Counted from the stretch's first letter, positions 1 to 7,648 are shown. The stretch is DNA of 64,000 bases from Nostoc linckia NIES-25 (GCF_002368035.1 NZ_AP018222.1:6287809-6351808), one strand, 5' to 3'. Made by a program: numbers and translations. Notes: generated by a model not told the origin, from the sequence alone.

Positions 1-24
1 ATTAGCAAAATACTTTTTTAAACT

Positions 25-162
25 CCCCCCTCACCCTTGCCATAGAGCCTGTGAGGGCATATTCAGGAGCAACTCACCCGCGCCATTGCCTTGTTGCCCC
101 GGCGCGGAAACACCCTAACGTAATCACCGAGAACAGAGCGCTGCTCGCGAGTTGAGAGCGCG
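25..162 (+). ncRNA. hairpin-rich leader of the small-gene cassette (copy 1)
   Basis: This stretch has several good stems: CCCTCAC (28-34) with GTGAGGG (51-57), CCGCGCC (78-84) with GGCGCGG (101-107), and GC-rich self-complementary segments around 137-160. It precedes the first cassette gene (start 208) and, in the second copy, follows a strong promoter. It could be a structured 5' leader, an attenuator or a small RNA. No family was recognised. Confidence 0.4.
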
Positions 163-207
163 GTGATGTTTGATGTCTGCACACTTACAAACCCAGGAGA
201 TAACTGC

Positions 208-399
208 ATGACAACAACAGTTCAACAGTTAATAGAAAAGTTGCAAGGCTTCCCACCGGAGGCAGAGATCATTCTGGAAGATGAACCTGGAGATGAATAT
301 TATCTGGGTTCAGTTTCAGCTAGGGGTTTTAAAAATGTAGTGATGATCAAATTGGGAGCAGTTATCGAAGAAGAAACCGATGATGACGATGAGGAATAA
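208..399 (+). CDS. small acidic hypothetical protein (copy 1)
   Basis: 63 residues. The ATG at 208 is preceded by AGGAGA at 195-200 with good spacing; a longer in-frame start at 163 has no such site. The protein has a short amphipathic N-terminus, a central stretch rich in Glu/Asp with a Tyr pair, and ends in a run of Asp and Glu. No family recognised. It is the first gene after the structured leader and is followed by a TTCTGAA repeat tract. The acidic tail could bind a basic protein, but function is unknown. Confidence 0.65.
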   Translation: MTTTVQQLIEKLQGFPPEAEIILEDEPGDEYYLGSVSARGFKNVVMIKLGAVIEEETDDDDEE

Positions 400-400
400 T

Positions 401-441
401 CGTCTGAATTCTGACTTCTGAATTCTGAATTCTGAATTCTA
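401..441. repeat. short tandem TTCTGAA-type repeats
   Basis: Overlapping copies of CTGAATT/TTCTGAATTC just after the first cassette gene. Such AATTCTGAATTCTGA tracts are typical dispersed short tandem repeats of Nostocales genomes and recur near 22870-22955, 28650 and 35460 in this window. Confidence 0.8.
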
Positions 442-588
442 AAATTTTGGCGTTATCTCATCACTTATTACGCCACAAATCATGTTGTTTATTAAGGAGG
501 TTATAGACGAAAATCACGTTATTTGTCACTAACCAATTAACCATTATTTGCCTGCCAGTACCCGCTATTTACTGGCAGTTCCTAAACC

Positions 589-897
589 ATGACAAAACCT
601 GTAGGTTACTACACAAATTACACACCTGGCGATGGTTCCTTATTGGAAAAATTGCAGGCCGATTATGGAGCGCAATTTCAGCTAATGACTAGACGCGAAA
701 AGTTATTTTTAATTTCGTCGCTTGCGTCTCAGCTGTGCGATCTAGCCCCTGGACGTTGCCGAGATGAAATTTATGAAATCGGGCATCAAATCAATAGCGT
801 TATTGCATTGGGCGACAGGGAAGGACTAATCGAAGCGCTCATTAATCAAGTCCGTTACGGTCAACAATCAACAGGAGAATTGCCTATGCAGCAATAA
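589..897 (+). CDS. hypothetical protein, 102 aa (copy 1)
   Basis: Begins MTKPVGYYTNYTPGDGS, followed by helical segments with a Cys pair (residues 45 and 51) in a pattern like SQLCDLAPGRC. No signal peptide or membrane segment is visible and I recognise no family. The ATG at 589 has no strong Shine-Dalgarno site. The gene is followed at once by a rho-independent terminator, so it may end the first transcript of the cassette. Confidence 0.6.
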   Translation: MTKPVGYYTNYTPGDGSLLEKLQADYGAQFQLMTRREKLFLISSLASQLCDLAPGRCRDEIYEIGHQINSVIALGDREGLIEALINQVRYGQQSTGELPMQQ

Positions 898-935
898 CCG
901 AGCAATTCATTTGACGTTCTTTTTATAGGGAATCA

Positions 936-976
936 CACCAGCGTGGACTGGTAAAGTTTGCGCTGGTGATTTTTTT
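936..976 (+). terminator. rho-independent terminator
   Basis: Perfect 8-bp stem CACCAGCG (936-943) / CGCTGGTG (961-968) followed by A and seven T residues. It lies between the 102-residue and 62-residue genes. The same structure is at 16831-16871 in the second copy. Confidence 0.8.
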
Positions 977-997
977 GAAGAATTTGGAATCTAAATT

Positions 998-1186
998 ATG
1001 GCTTACCGCAATGAGATTAGACCGTGGGCAATTTTCCGAGTTATGCCCAATAGTGAAAATGAATGCATTTATCGATTTCGTACCCGCTCTGATGCCGATG
1101 CCTACGCAAGCATTTTGCGGCAAGGTGGCGGAGTTTTTCTAGTAATGTTTGACCAACCACAGCCACAGTCAGTTAACCAAAGTTAG
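998..1186 (+). CDS. small hypothetical protein, 62 aa (copy 1)
   Basis: Starts MAYRNEIRPWAIFRVMP. It reads as one small alpha/beta domain (WAIFRVMP...ECIYRFRTRSDADAYASILRQ) with a Gln/Pro-rich tail. The RFRTRSDADAYASILRQ helix gives the impression of a single-domain binding protein, but no family is recognised. It is bounded by terminator hairpins on both sides, suggesting its own transcript. Confidence 0.6.
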   Translation: MAYRNEIRPWAIFRVMPNSENECIYRFRTRSDADAYASILRQGGGVFLVMFDQPQPQSVNQS

Positions 1187-1194
1187 GTTTGAAG

Positions 1195-1227
1195 AGCGAT
1201 CGGGTGAACGCTACCGCGATCGCTTTT
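1195..1227 (+). terminator. HIP1-containing terminator hairpin
   Basis: AGCGATCGGGT (1195-1205) pairs with ACC-G-CGATCGCT (1213-1224) with one bulged base, followed by TTTT. Both arms contain HIP1-like GCGATCG. The second copy is at 17090-17122. Confidence 0.6.
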
Positions 1228-1278
1228 GGTTGATTCAAACACTTTCAAACTTGTACAAGTAGAAAATAACACACGCCC

Positions 1279-1482
1279 ATGAAAATCGAAACCATTACTT
1301 ACAAACGGGTCAAAAACCTGGGTAATTTTGAAAATGAAACCTTCCAGGCTACTGCAACTATTGAGGAAGGTGACGATCCAGCAATTGAAGCCAAGCACTT
1401 GATGTCATTTGTTAGTGGTCAGCTTTATGGTGCTGTTCGCAATCCTGCACCCCAACAAGGACAAGAGGTTGAGGATTTTTAA
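1279..1482 (+). CDS. hypothetical protein, 67 aa (copy 1)
   Basis: Starts MKIETITYKRVKNLGNFENETF and ends in an acidic EVEDF tail. The pattern 'KRVxNLGNFExExFxxxAxIExGDDPxxxxxxLxxxV' is seen in small cyanobacterial and phage proteins of unknown role. It is a probable single beta-rich domain followed by a helix. It is followed 14 bp later by the next gene, so the two are likely co-transcribed. Confidence 0.65.
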   Translation: MKIETITYKRVKNLGNFENETFQATATIEEGDDPAIEAKHLMSFVSGQLYGAVRNPAPQQGQEVEDF

Positions 1483-1496
1483 CTGAATTTTTAGCG

Positions 1497-1925
1497 ATGC
1501 ACGAACCCTTAGACATTAATGATTTTTGTCAAATTCTAGACATTATCAGTCGGAACGACAAACAAAATCGCCCTCTAACTCACAAACAAATACGAGTCTA
1601 TTTGGAATGTATTTCCGAGTTGTGGCCAAAATTGGATATCCAAGATACTTTTATTGTACCAGTAACGCCACGTATCAAGTTTTACTTCCATGCCATGTCG
1701 TGCTGGATTTCCCACGAAAAACGGGCTTTTCTTGCTGAGAAATTAATCGAACTGCTTCGTTCGCTAGAAAAGAACAACAAATCAAAACAACAAGATAACT
1801 TCACCCAGGTGCAAGCTGACCCCATACAACAAAATCTGACCCAGGAGGAACCTGACCCCGATGACATCCCTTTTAACCAAGGGGACGTTTCGGTGTCGTT
1901 GGAAACGTCCCCTGGCAATTTTTAG
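1497..1925 (+). CDS. hypothetical protein, 142 aa (copy 1)
   Basis: Residues 1-90 are a mainly helical domain (MHEPLDINDFCQILDIISR, then KQIRVYLECISELWPKL); residues 95-142 are low-complexity and acidic (QEEPDPDDIPF), probably disordered. The DNA for the C-terminus holds a perfect 11-bp stem, GGGGACGTTTC (1881-1891) with GAAACGTCCCC (1902-1912), followed by AATTTTTAG, so a terminator may overlap the stop codon. No family recognised. Confidence 0.6.
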   Translation: MHEPLDINDFCQILDIISRNDKQNRPLTHKQIRVYLECISELWPKLDIQDTFIVPVTPRIKFYFHAMSCWISHEKRAFLAEKLIELLRSLEKNNKSKQQDNFTQVQADPIQQNLTQEEPDPDDIPFNQGDVSVSLETSPGNF

Positions 1926-2005
1926 CTGAAGTTTTTTAGCGATCGCGTTGCTTGTGATGGAGTCAGGCGATCGCCAGGATTGCTCACCATTTTTAGATTA
2001 TCAAA

Positions 2006-2269
2006 ATGCACACCATAGTTAATACACCATCCGTGTTTAGTTGCAAATTACCTACAGCTGGTTGGCTCAACTTGTCCCAAGTGCGGCAAATCCAGTTTGA
2101 AGACGTGCCCACTCGTACCGCCGTCCTCACCTGGCAGAACGGAGACAAGCAAACATTTTTTGGTGAAGATGCTGTGACTCTTATTAATGCTTGGGAAGAA
2201 GCAACATTACTTTTACAACAGCGCTGCAATTGTAATAGTCACCGTCTAAAAAATCGCAGATCATTATGA
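2006..2269 (+). CDS. hypothetical protein, 87 aa (copy 1)
   Basis: Residues 20-70 form a compact beta-rich segment (WLNLSQVRQIQFEDVP...AVLTWQNGDKQTFFGEDA) followed by a helix, similar in style to small plasmid- and phage-borne proteins. The C-terminus is basic. The stop codon overlaps the next start (ATGA, 2266-2269), indicating translational coupling to the 221-residue gene. Confidence 0.65.
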   Translation: MHTIVNTPSVFSCKLPTAGWLNLSQVRQIQFEDVPTRTAVLTWQNGDKQTFFGEDAVTLINAWEEATLLLQQRCNCNSHRLKNRRSL

Positions 2270-2931
2270 CTAAACATGACACTTGGGTGAAACTCAAGCC
2301 CGGTAACCCTTACGAGCCAATCATCGACCTGTTCCCCGATGGCATGATTCCCATGCGCGACCCGTTCCCCCTGGAGCGAACATCATCATTTGGCGGTGCC
2401 TCTTTGTGGATTATCGATCTCGAAAGGTTAAACAGCGTTCAAACACAGGCCCTAGCTCAACTCATTGCCCGACATCGCCTTGCTTCCCCAACCGAAGTTG
2501 CAACAGAGGCAATAAATAAGGGTGGTTTTGCCACAAATCACGAGTGGGTTGAGGCCATGTGGTCTGGCCCCGAAGGCCTCCAGCGGCAAAAAGAACTTGC
2601 TAATTTTTTGGAATCCGCACCACAGCCACCCAGCGCCGAAGCTTGGCAGGAATTTTGCAATAGCCAAATTGAGCGCTGGATTGAGGGGAATGAGGAACCG
2701 CCGCCAATCAACTCGATTGAGGATGTTGACCCAAGGCTAAGAACTCCAGAACTCGAACAAGCTCTGAAAATGAACCAAATTAATGCAGCAATTAACGAGG
2801 GTAATTATTCAGTTTTTGATGTTTTGAGTGGTCGAGCTTTCGTTGAAGTTCTCAACCAAATTGACCCCGACACCCAGTATTCATTAGTTGGCGATGACGA
2901 TGATTTTGATGATGAGGATATTTATGAATAA
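2266..2931 (+). CDS. hypothetical protein with acidic tail, 221 aa (copy 1)
   Basis: Begins MTKHDTWVKLKPGNPYEPII; mixed alpha/beta with many Trp/Glu/Pro, ending in the very acidic run DDDDFDDEDIYE. No catalytic motif is recognised. It is coupled to the preceding gene (ATGA overlap) and to the next (ATGAATAA overlap at 2924-2931), so the three form one operon. The acidic tail recalls DNA-mimic or chaperone-like phage proteins, but this is only an impression. Confidence 0.65.
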   Translation: MTKHDTWVKLKPGNPYEPIIDLFPDGMIPMRDPFPLERTSSFGGASLWIIDLERLNSVQTQALAQLIARHRLASPTEVATEAINKGGFATNHEWVEAMWSGPEGLQRQKELANFLESAPQPPSAEAWQEFCNSQIERWIEGNEEPPPINSIEDVDPRLRTPELEQALKMNQINAAINEGNYSVFDVLSGRAFVEVLNQIDPDTQYSLVGDDDDFDDEDIYE

Positions 2932-3163
2932 TGAAAATTCCGAAGCAGTTAACGATATTTTTCAACCAGATCCAGCATGGGATTACTATATACCCTGGCA
3001 TTCATTACATCACGTTCAAGCCAAAATTTCTGAGGCTTTAAAACTCATGACGGACGCTGAAATAACTAATGTGGCAGTTGATGAACAACTTAGAGAAATA
3101 CTTGATTTAGCTTCTGACAAATTAATAGAAGTTGTTCAGAAATTAGAACACGACGAAGAATAA
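2924..3163 (+). CDS. hypothetical protein, 79 aa (copy 1)
   Basis: I chose the ATG at 2924, which overlaps the stop of the preceding gene; an earlier in-frame start at 2888 would overlap more and give a Met-rich leader. The protein is acidic and helical (HSLHHVQAKISEALKLM, then LREILDLASDKLIEVVQKL), likely a two-helix hairpin. No family recognised. It is the last cassette gene before the non-coding segment and the recombinase. Confidence 0.6.
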   Translation: MNNENSEAVNDIFQPDPAWDYYIPWHSLHHVQAKISEALKLMTDAEITNVAVDEQLREILDLASDKLIEVVQKLEHDEE

Positions 3164-3518
3164 CCGCCTGATGAATTGCAGTTAAAGGAAATTGCGATCG
3201 CACTTTTGGTGTGGGCTACCTGACACAGTAGCCGAAACGGTGGCATCGTTGCCACCGTCGCGGGTTGTGTCCAAAGCACCCGCCCCATTGTTTTTAGGAA
3301 GTGGGGCGTTAATGATGAATTGCACGCCCAATTTTGGGGTGTTTTATTATTCAAGCGCACCTTTCCTATAAACTACCGGGTTGAACCCAGCGTTAAGAGT
3401 GAATCGCGCCCTTTTATTAGTGGGGTGTTAGGGGATTCAAGCGTCAAAACTGGGTCTTTTAAATTAATTCGTGGTCGCAACACGAACAGCAAAAAGCCCT
3501 CAATTAATCAGCAGAAAC
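3164..3518 (+). ncRNA. structured non-coding segment upstream of recombinase: candidate bridge-type RNA (copy 1)
   Basis: 355 bp with consecutive hairpins: GGCTAC 3214-3219 / GTAGCC 3228-3233; CGGTGGCA 3238-3245 / TGCCACCG 3250-3257; GCGGGT 3260-3265 / ACCCGC 3278-3283; and an alternative CGCCCCA 3281-3287 / TGGGGCG 3302-3308. Loop bases GACACA (3222-3227) can pair with loop bases TGTGTC (3266-3271). Position 3392-3405, GTTAAGAGTGAATC, nearly repeats the element end GTTAGAGTGAATC (5026-5038). IS110 elements are known to carry a bridge RNA beside the recombinase gene; that this is one is inference. Transcript ends are unknown. Confidence 0.5.
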
Positions 3519-4898
3519 ATGACAATTAAATCGATTATATCCTTGGGAGTTGATGTTAGTAAATCAAGCGTCACTTGTCATATTTTATCACAATACCCAA
3601 TTGGAGGCTTAAAGAATTATTGGCAAAAAACCAGAAATAAATCTAACAATTTATTTCCTAGTTTTTACTCTAATTCTAAAACTAAAAGCCATCAAAAATC
3701 AGCGTTTGATTTTATTGATTATCTCAAAACTAACAAACCTGATGTTGCTGTTTTAGAGCCAACGGGGAATCATTACTCTAGATTATGGTCAAGGATTCTT
3801 GAAAGTCTAGGAGTTAAAATTCTGTGGGTTGGTCACATTGAATTACGCCGATATCGTGGTGGTAAAAACCTGCCAAATAAATCAGATGCAGCTGACGCAC
3901 TCGCTATGGCTGCTTATGCTCTAGATCAGGAAAATTATTTAGAAACTGGTGAATTAAACCCACGCCAATTTTTAATGCACCGCCCACAGGTAATAGACCA
4001 ACTGCGGGAATTAGTACAACAACTAGAACACCTCAACCGCGTTCAGTCCCCAATCATCAACTACAACCGTCAGGTTTTGGCCTGGCAGTTCCCAGAAAAA
4101 GCACATAGTAATTCTCAAAGTACTAAACCTGGCAATGTGCCGCCGCTTTGGGGCTGGTTGGCTGGGCGAGAGTTAGAAGTAAACCCGCAAAGTTACAAGT
4201 CATTAAGTAAGCAGTATCAGCAATCAGTAGCAGTGGAGTTTGGTTTCACAATCGACCCAATTACCCGGTTACACGCTGATTGGCTTTGTGATATTGATTT
4301 GGAAGAACAACGCCTAGAGTTAGAGTTAAAGTCATTGCTCAACAATGAGCAGTTTAAACCCTACAACGAAGTTTTTGACCAATTCGGATTTGGGCTGAGA
4401 ATTCGCGCCCGGTTGCTAAGCCGGATTTACCCTTTTGAAGTGTTTCTAATTGACGGTAAACCGTTGATTGAGCGAGAAGTAAGGGAAGTCAAGCGTAAAG
4501 AAGTTAGCCGGGAGAAAGGTGAACGTGTAGTCAAATTTCTTCCTGGCGATGTCAAGCGGGTTAAGCGTAACCGTTCAAGGGATGCTTTCAAACTCAGGCT
4601 GGGTATGGGTACTGTTTTGGAGCAGTCAGGTGATAAGTTGGTAGAAAAAGGTTCTGGTAGTGCTTTATGCCGGAAAAACTTTTGGCAGCACGTCATTACT
4701 AAGATTGAAATTGATGGCCGTCTCCCTAATACCCCAATTGGTGAAGAAATCAACCTTTACAAAAACACACTCAAAAGTAAAGTTGATGCCTCTGGCAAGC
4801 AATTACTCAACGGCAAGCACCTGCAATCGAAGCTGGGTTCTAAGGTTGCCAATATGTTATTTCGGGAGTTGACGAGAGCGATCGCTTCACGATCGTAA
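3519..4898 (+). CDS. divergent IS110-like DEDD recombinase (copy 1)
   Basis: 459 residues from ATG 3519; an upstream in-frame GTG at 3471 would add 16 residues but cuts into the structured segment. The N-terminal RuvC-like domain shows the DEDD tetrad of IS110 enzymes: D12 (LGVDVSK), E80 (VLEPTGNHY), D123 and D126 (NKSDAADALAMAAYA). The C-terminal part has a helix-hairpin-like segment (FDQFGFGLRIRARLL, about 286-300) and LRLGMGTVLEQSGDKL (about 359-374), which aligns by eye with the serine-bearing region of IS110 transposases, Ser370 being the candidate. A charged insert at 316-350 is unusual. It is longer than typical IS110 enzymes (about 330-400). It probably catalyses excision and integration of the 15.9-kb unit whose edge lies 139 bp downstream. 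Confidence 0.75.
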   Translation: MTIKSIISLGVDVSKSSVTCHILSQYPIGGLKNYWQKTRNKSNNLFPSFYSNSKTKSHQKSAFDFIDYLKTNKPDVAVLEPTGNHYSRLWSRILESLGVKILWVGHIELRRYRGGKNLPNKSDAADALAMAAYALDQENYLETGELNPRQFLMHRPQVIDQLRELVQQLEHLNRVQSPIINYNRQVLAWQFPEKAHSNSQSTKPGNVPPLWGWLAGRELEVNPQSYKSLSKQYQQSVAVEFGFTIDPITRLHADWLCDIDLEEQRLELELKSLLNNEQFKPYNEVFDQFGFGLRIRARLLSRIYPFEVFLIDGKPLIEREVREVKRKEVSREKGERVVKFLPGDVKRVKRNRSRDAFKLRLGMGTVLEQSGDKLVEKGSGSALCRKNFWQHVITKIEIDGRLPNTPIGEEINLYKNTLKSKVDASGKQLLNGKHLQSKLGSKVANMLFRELTRAIASRS

Positions 4899-4966
4899 AA
4901 ACTAATGGCTAAGACCAAATGATACAATGTAGCCAAACACAGCAATAATTCAGCATTCAAAACCGA

Positions 4967-4994
4967 GGGGGATGAGTAGGGATACTCATCCCCC
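4967..4994. terminator. perfect 12-bp hairpin after recombinase (copy 1)
   Basis: GGGGGATGAGTA (4967-4978), loop GGGA, TACTCATCCCCC (4983-4994). There is no T-run, so it is either a factor-assisted terminator or part of the element end, which lies 43 bp further right. Confidence 0.6.
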
Positions 4995-5101
4995 CAACTT
5001 TTGGGAATTCTCCATTTCGCAGTAAGTTAGAGTGAATCCCCGCACGAGTTAAGCATGTGGGCAGGGCTGGCAATCGCTCACGCTCACACTGGAAGTTGTA
5101 G

Positions 5102-5425
5102 TTAGCCGTCGGTGTGCCCACCGCGATCGTTAATTCTGGTACGGATTAAATAAGCTTTCATCTCAGTTAAATCACGTCCCAAGACACGAATCATATCTTC
5201 CAGGTCTTCAAACCCGTGAGCAATAGCTTCAGAAATTTGAATTTGATTATTTTTGAGATGCTCAAAATCTCGCTGTGCAGCGTACTCTTTCTTGGCCGCA
5301 TCAGCAGCTCTTTGATTTGATAATTGTTTGTCAAATTGGATTTTATTAAACCACCAGACAACCCATCCAGAAACGGCACAAACCAAAGATAATAATAAAC
5401 CGGCTACCGTCGGATCGAATTTCAT
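5102..5425 (-). CDS. single-pass membrane protein, holin-like
   Basis: 107 residues from the ATG at 5425, which lies 2 bp past the stop of the preceding gene; an upstream in-frame start would overlap that gene. It has one strong N-terminal membrane span (about residues 7-27, AGLLLSLVCAVSGWVVWWF), then a charged helix (30-60) and a second predicted coiled coil (70-95). One span plus a cytoplasmic coiled coil resembles small phage holin or haemolysin-XhlA-type proteins, and it is the last gene of a structural-type operon, where lysis genes often sit. No enzyme domain is present, so the holin call is only an inference. Confidence 0.6.
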   Translation of the reverse strand: MKFDPTVAGLLLSLVCAVSGWVVWWFNKIQFDKQLSNQRAADAAKKEYAAQRDFEHLKNNQIQISEAIAHGFEDLEDMIRVLGRDLTEMKAYLIRTRINDRGGHTDG

Positions 5426-5427
5426 AA

Positions 5428-5751
5428 TTAAATAAGTTCTCGGACTAAAGCCTTGCCACCAGTACCTAAAAGTAGTCCGGTATCGTCCCAAATTCCAGAA
5501 ACAATACCAGTGTAGCCAAATGGAATTTCGTAATATCCGCCCGCACTGATTCTGTAAGCGAAAACAGTTTTAGAAACGGAATTACCAAAATCAATACACA
5601 AAGGAGCATTACTATAATTCCAAATAGTTGCACCTTTACGATTTGAATTATCAGCAAGTATAGTTTGCATTGTGTTGCTAACAGCAACGCTGGTAGGCGT
5701 AGCAACACCACTAGTTGCAGGATTAACAGTAGCGGGATTCCAGAGAGCCAT
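5428..5751 (-). CDS. phage-structure-like small protein A
   Basis: 107 residues, beta-rich, with a pattern typical of small phage decoration or fibre domains: a nucleation helix-poor N-terminus, then NRKGATIWNYSNAPLCIDFG, GGYYEIPFGYTGIVSGIW. It resembles the next gene upstream in layout (RKGATIWNYS versus NRSYAIFVNNS; GGYYEIP versus GGSYEIN), so the two are probably paralogues. Its start overlaps the upstream stop (TAATG at 5749-5753), so translation is coupled. Not assigned to a named family. Confidence 0.6.
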   Translation of the reverse strand: MALWNPATVNPATSGVATPTSVAVSNTMQTILADNSNRKGATIWNYSNAPLCIDFGNSVSKTVFAYRISAGGYYEIPFGYTGIVSGIWDDTGLLLGTGGKALVRELI

Positions 5752-6074
5752 TAATAGCTACACTCCACAAACGAAATCTTACAATTACTTGCGGCGACAG
5801 CAGAAATCTTCCCAGTGTAGAGATTGTTTTGATTAATCTCATAACTACCACCTCGCGGTTTGATAATAACTCCTTTTTTATTTACTGCGTTGGCTGACTC
5901 TGCCAAAACTAAAGTTATATCAATATTGGAGTTATTCACAAAAATCGCATAACTTCTGTTAGCGTTAGCCTCTAACAAAAGAGTTCCATTAGCATTTAAA
6001 CTCTTTTCATCATTAGTGCATTTATCGAATGGAACAGCAGAACCATTAGATGAATCAGATGGATTATTCAGCAT
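5751..6074 (-). CDS. phage-structure-like small protein B
   Basis: 107 residues from the ATG at 6074, which overlaps the upstream stop (TAATG); an earlier ATG at 6104 lies inside the upstream gene. Beta-rich: LLLEANANRSYAIFVNNSNI, then KGVIIKPRGGSYEINQNNL. It has the same length and layout as protein A and is probably its paralogue, of the type used as virion decoration or fibre modules. Two Cys near the C-terminus. Confidence 0.6.
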   Translation of the reverse strand: MLNNPSDSSNGSAVPFDKCTNDEKSLNANGTLLLEANANRSYAIFVNNSNIDITLVLAESANAVNKKGVIIKPRGGSYEINQNNLYTGKISAVAASNCKISFVECSY

Positions 6075-6439
6075 TAAATTAAAGCCTCTATCTTCAAATT
6101 CCACTGAGCAAAATTTGTCTCAGGAGTAAAAGGCAGGTATCGTGATGCTCGGATAACTTGAGGAGTTCTAATTACGTATCCTTGCTCTCGCAATTCGTAA
6201 GGAACTGGCAAGTCGTAAACTGTGGGGACATCGATTACTTTGATGTAGCAATTGCGTGAAGCGCTGCCATCACTATAAAAAAATCGCAAATATGCACCGC
6301 TTCTAAACTTCCATTTATTCCAGTCATCCAAGTTTTGAATCGTCGTAGTCAAACGAAAAGTGTCCGCTACGACTTCATCAGGAAAAGACTGCCATTGATT
6401 AGTGACAATCAATTCCCCAACTAACTCCCAATTAGCCAC
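6074..6439 (-). CDS. hypothetical structural-operon protein, 121 aa
   Basis: I prefer a GTG start at 6439 (VANWELVGELIVTNQW), which overlaps the upstream stop codon by a few bases. The ATG at 6493 would add a hydrophobic leader encoded inside the upstream gene in another frame and is probably a shadow. The sequence is beta-rich with aromatic pairs (YLRFFYSDGSASRNCYIKVIDVP). No family recognised; its place in a coupled series of small beta proteins suggests a virion-like component. Confidence 0.55.
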   Translation of the reverse strand: MANWELVGELIVTNQWQSFPDEVVADTFRLTTTIQNLDDWNKWKFRSGAYLRFFYSDGSASRNCYIKVIDVPTVYDLPVPYELREQGYVIRTPQVIRASRYLPFTPETNFAQWNLKIEALI

Positions 6440-6794
6440 GAGAAACAACGCGCAGGCTAAAGCCAACGCTTTGAATAGTGCCACTGCCACCACCAGTAAT
6501 ACTATAAGGATCTCCTTTTAGAGCATCCAAAATTGTAGCTAGTTTCGCGCTAGTGCATAGTAATTTCAATCGGCTAGGTCTACCAGCACTTGTCCTAGTA
6601 ATAGCGGTTACCCTTCTAAGAATTCCTTTTCTTAAAAGGTTCTTCACCGGATACTCTGGTAAATCTTGATCGGCGTCTGCGGCGACTGCGATTCCCGTTT
6701 CTGTTGCAATTGTCCCATCATACAAGCCAGCCGGGGCACGAAAAGCATATTTAAGTGTACCAACAGTCGCAACGAATTTGTCTAACTTTGCCAT
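6432..6794 (-). CDS. tandem-paralogue small protein 1
   Basis: 120 residues. MAKLDKFVATVGTLKYAFRAPAGLYD aligns by eye with the next gene (MPKLQKYFITNVDLDKFYFKSTAGLYQ), and both share VKNLLRxGxLxRxxA, a CT/CN-K-Leu segment, SITGGxSGxIxS and a C-terminal SRG. They are clear tandem paralogues of equal length. Probably a small beta-domain of a multi-subunit structure. Confidence 0.65.
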   Translation of the reverse strand: MAKLDKFVATVGTLKYAFRAPAGLYDGTIATETGIAVAADADQDLPEYPVKNLLRKGILRRVTAITRTSAGRPSRLKLLCTSAKLATILDALKGDPYSITGGGSGTIQSVGFSLRVVSRG

Positions 6795-6795
6795 T

Positions 6796-7158
6796 TCATC
6801 CTCTAGAAATTTGTTTTAGTCGTTGATTTAACGATTTAATTTGACCAGAAGCGCCACCAGTAATAGAGAAGCTTTTATTTAGTGCGGTATCTAAAATTTG
6901 TGGAAAGACTAATTTATTACAAAGCAACTCTAAGCTTCTTCTTTTAGTACCTACTAAAACAGTTGCCCCAATACGAATTAATAAACCTTCTCGTAAAAGG
7001 TTTTTAACCGTGACTTCTGGTTGGTCTAGCTCATTGTCTGATGCCGGATAAATGCCAGTAACACCACTACCAATACTTTGATAAAGTCCGGCTGTTGACT
7101 TGAAATAGAACTTATCAAGGTCAACATTAGTAATGAAGTACTTCTGAAGTTTGGGCAT
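6796..7158 (-). CDS. tandem-paralogue small protein 2
   Basis: 120 residues, paralogue of the gene at 6432-6794 and separated from it by one base. Conserved positions include TAGLY, the VKNLLREGLL block and SITGGASGQIKS near the C-terminus. Duplication of a structural subunit is common in phage tails and similar assemblies; no specific function can be assigned. Confidence 0.65.
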   Translation of the reverse strand: MPKLQKYFITNVDLDKFYFKSTAGLYQSIGSGVTGIYPASDNELDQPEVTVKNLLREGLLIRIGATVLVGTKRRSLELLCNKLVFPQILDTALNKSFSITGGASGQIKSLNQRLKQISRG

Positions 7159-7161
7159 AAA

Positions 7162-7521
7162 TTACCCAAGTTGAATATTTGTCGGGTAGTAAGCTGTTTT
7201 AACTTTGAAATTATTGAAAGTTGAACCGACTAAAGATGCACGAGCTTGCATAGCTTTGTCGCCTGCAACAATTAATGTTGCTGTTTTCCGCCTCGTATTC
7301 GCACCAATATATGAGATTTTTATTTTGCGAATTAATCCATCGGCTACTGCGCGGCCAACAGTTGTAGAGGGAACGCCTGCTGGTGGGTCACCTGTGAGCT
7401 TAACAACACCTAATGCAGCACCAAACGAGCTATAAACATCTGGCAGAACCAATAAAACCCTATTTTCTCCCGTACCAACCACGTGAGGTACATTTTCAAC
7501 TCCTGCAATTCTTGAAGCCAT
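7162..7521 (-). CDS. related small structural-type protein
   Basis: 119 residues. It shares the outline of the two following paralogues (N-terminal strand pair, central V(A/K)xGLIRKIKI block, basic RRKTATLIVAG strand, C-terminal beta end) but is more distant. No signal peptide and no Cys. A 127-bp gap separates it from the gene upstream, so an internal promoter or processing site could lie at 7522-7648. Confidence 0.6.
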   Translation of the reverse strand: MASRIAGVENVPHVVGTGENRVLLVLPDVYSSFGAALGVVKLTGDPPAGVPSTTVGRAVADGLIRKIKISYIGANTRRKTATLIVAGDKAMQARASLVGSTFNNFKVKTAYYPTNIQLG

Positions 7522-7648
7522 AAGCTTATTTCAGGTTTCTTGTAATTATTGACTGATCAATAACTAGCACTGCTTGGAGATGGTTCCGTATTCTGGAAAT
7601 GTTATACATTTCCCTATGTCCTGGAACATCAAAATTAAATTAAGTAAT

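Larger units (their letters stand above)
1..5037. repeat. 5,037-bp direct repeat, left copy (window edge to junction)
   Basis: Everything from the window start to 5037 recurs at 15896-20932 with a constant offset of 15,895; every gene in it has an identical translation in the second copy, and I saw no base difference on the lines compared. The copies part after the shared bases GTTAGAGTGAAT: here the next bases are CCCCGCACG, in the other copy AATAAATTC. The left limit is only the window edge, so the true repeat may extend further left. Either a recent tandem duplication or an assembly artefact could give this pattern; a tandemly integrated circular element is the simplest biological reading. 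Confidence 0.95.

Noticed and set aside
4427..4753. 108-codon minus-strand frame in the recombinase gene
   Set aside because: Antisense to a well-supported gene, no start signal.
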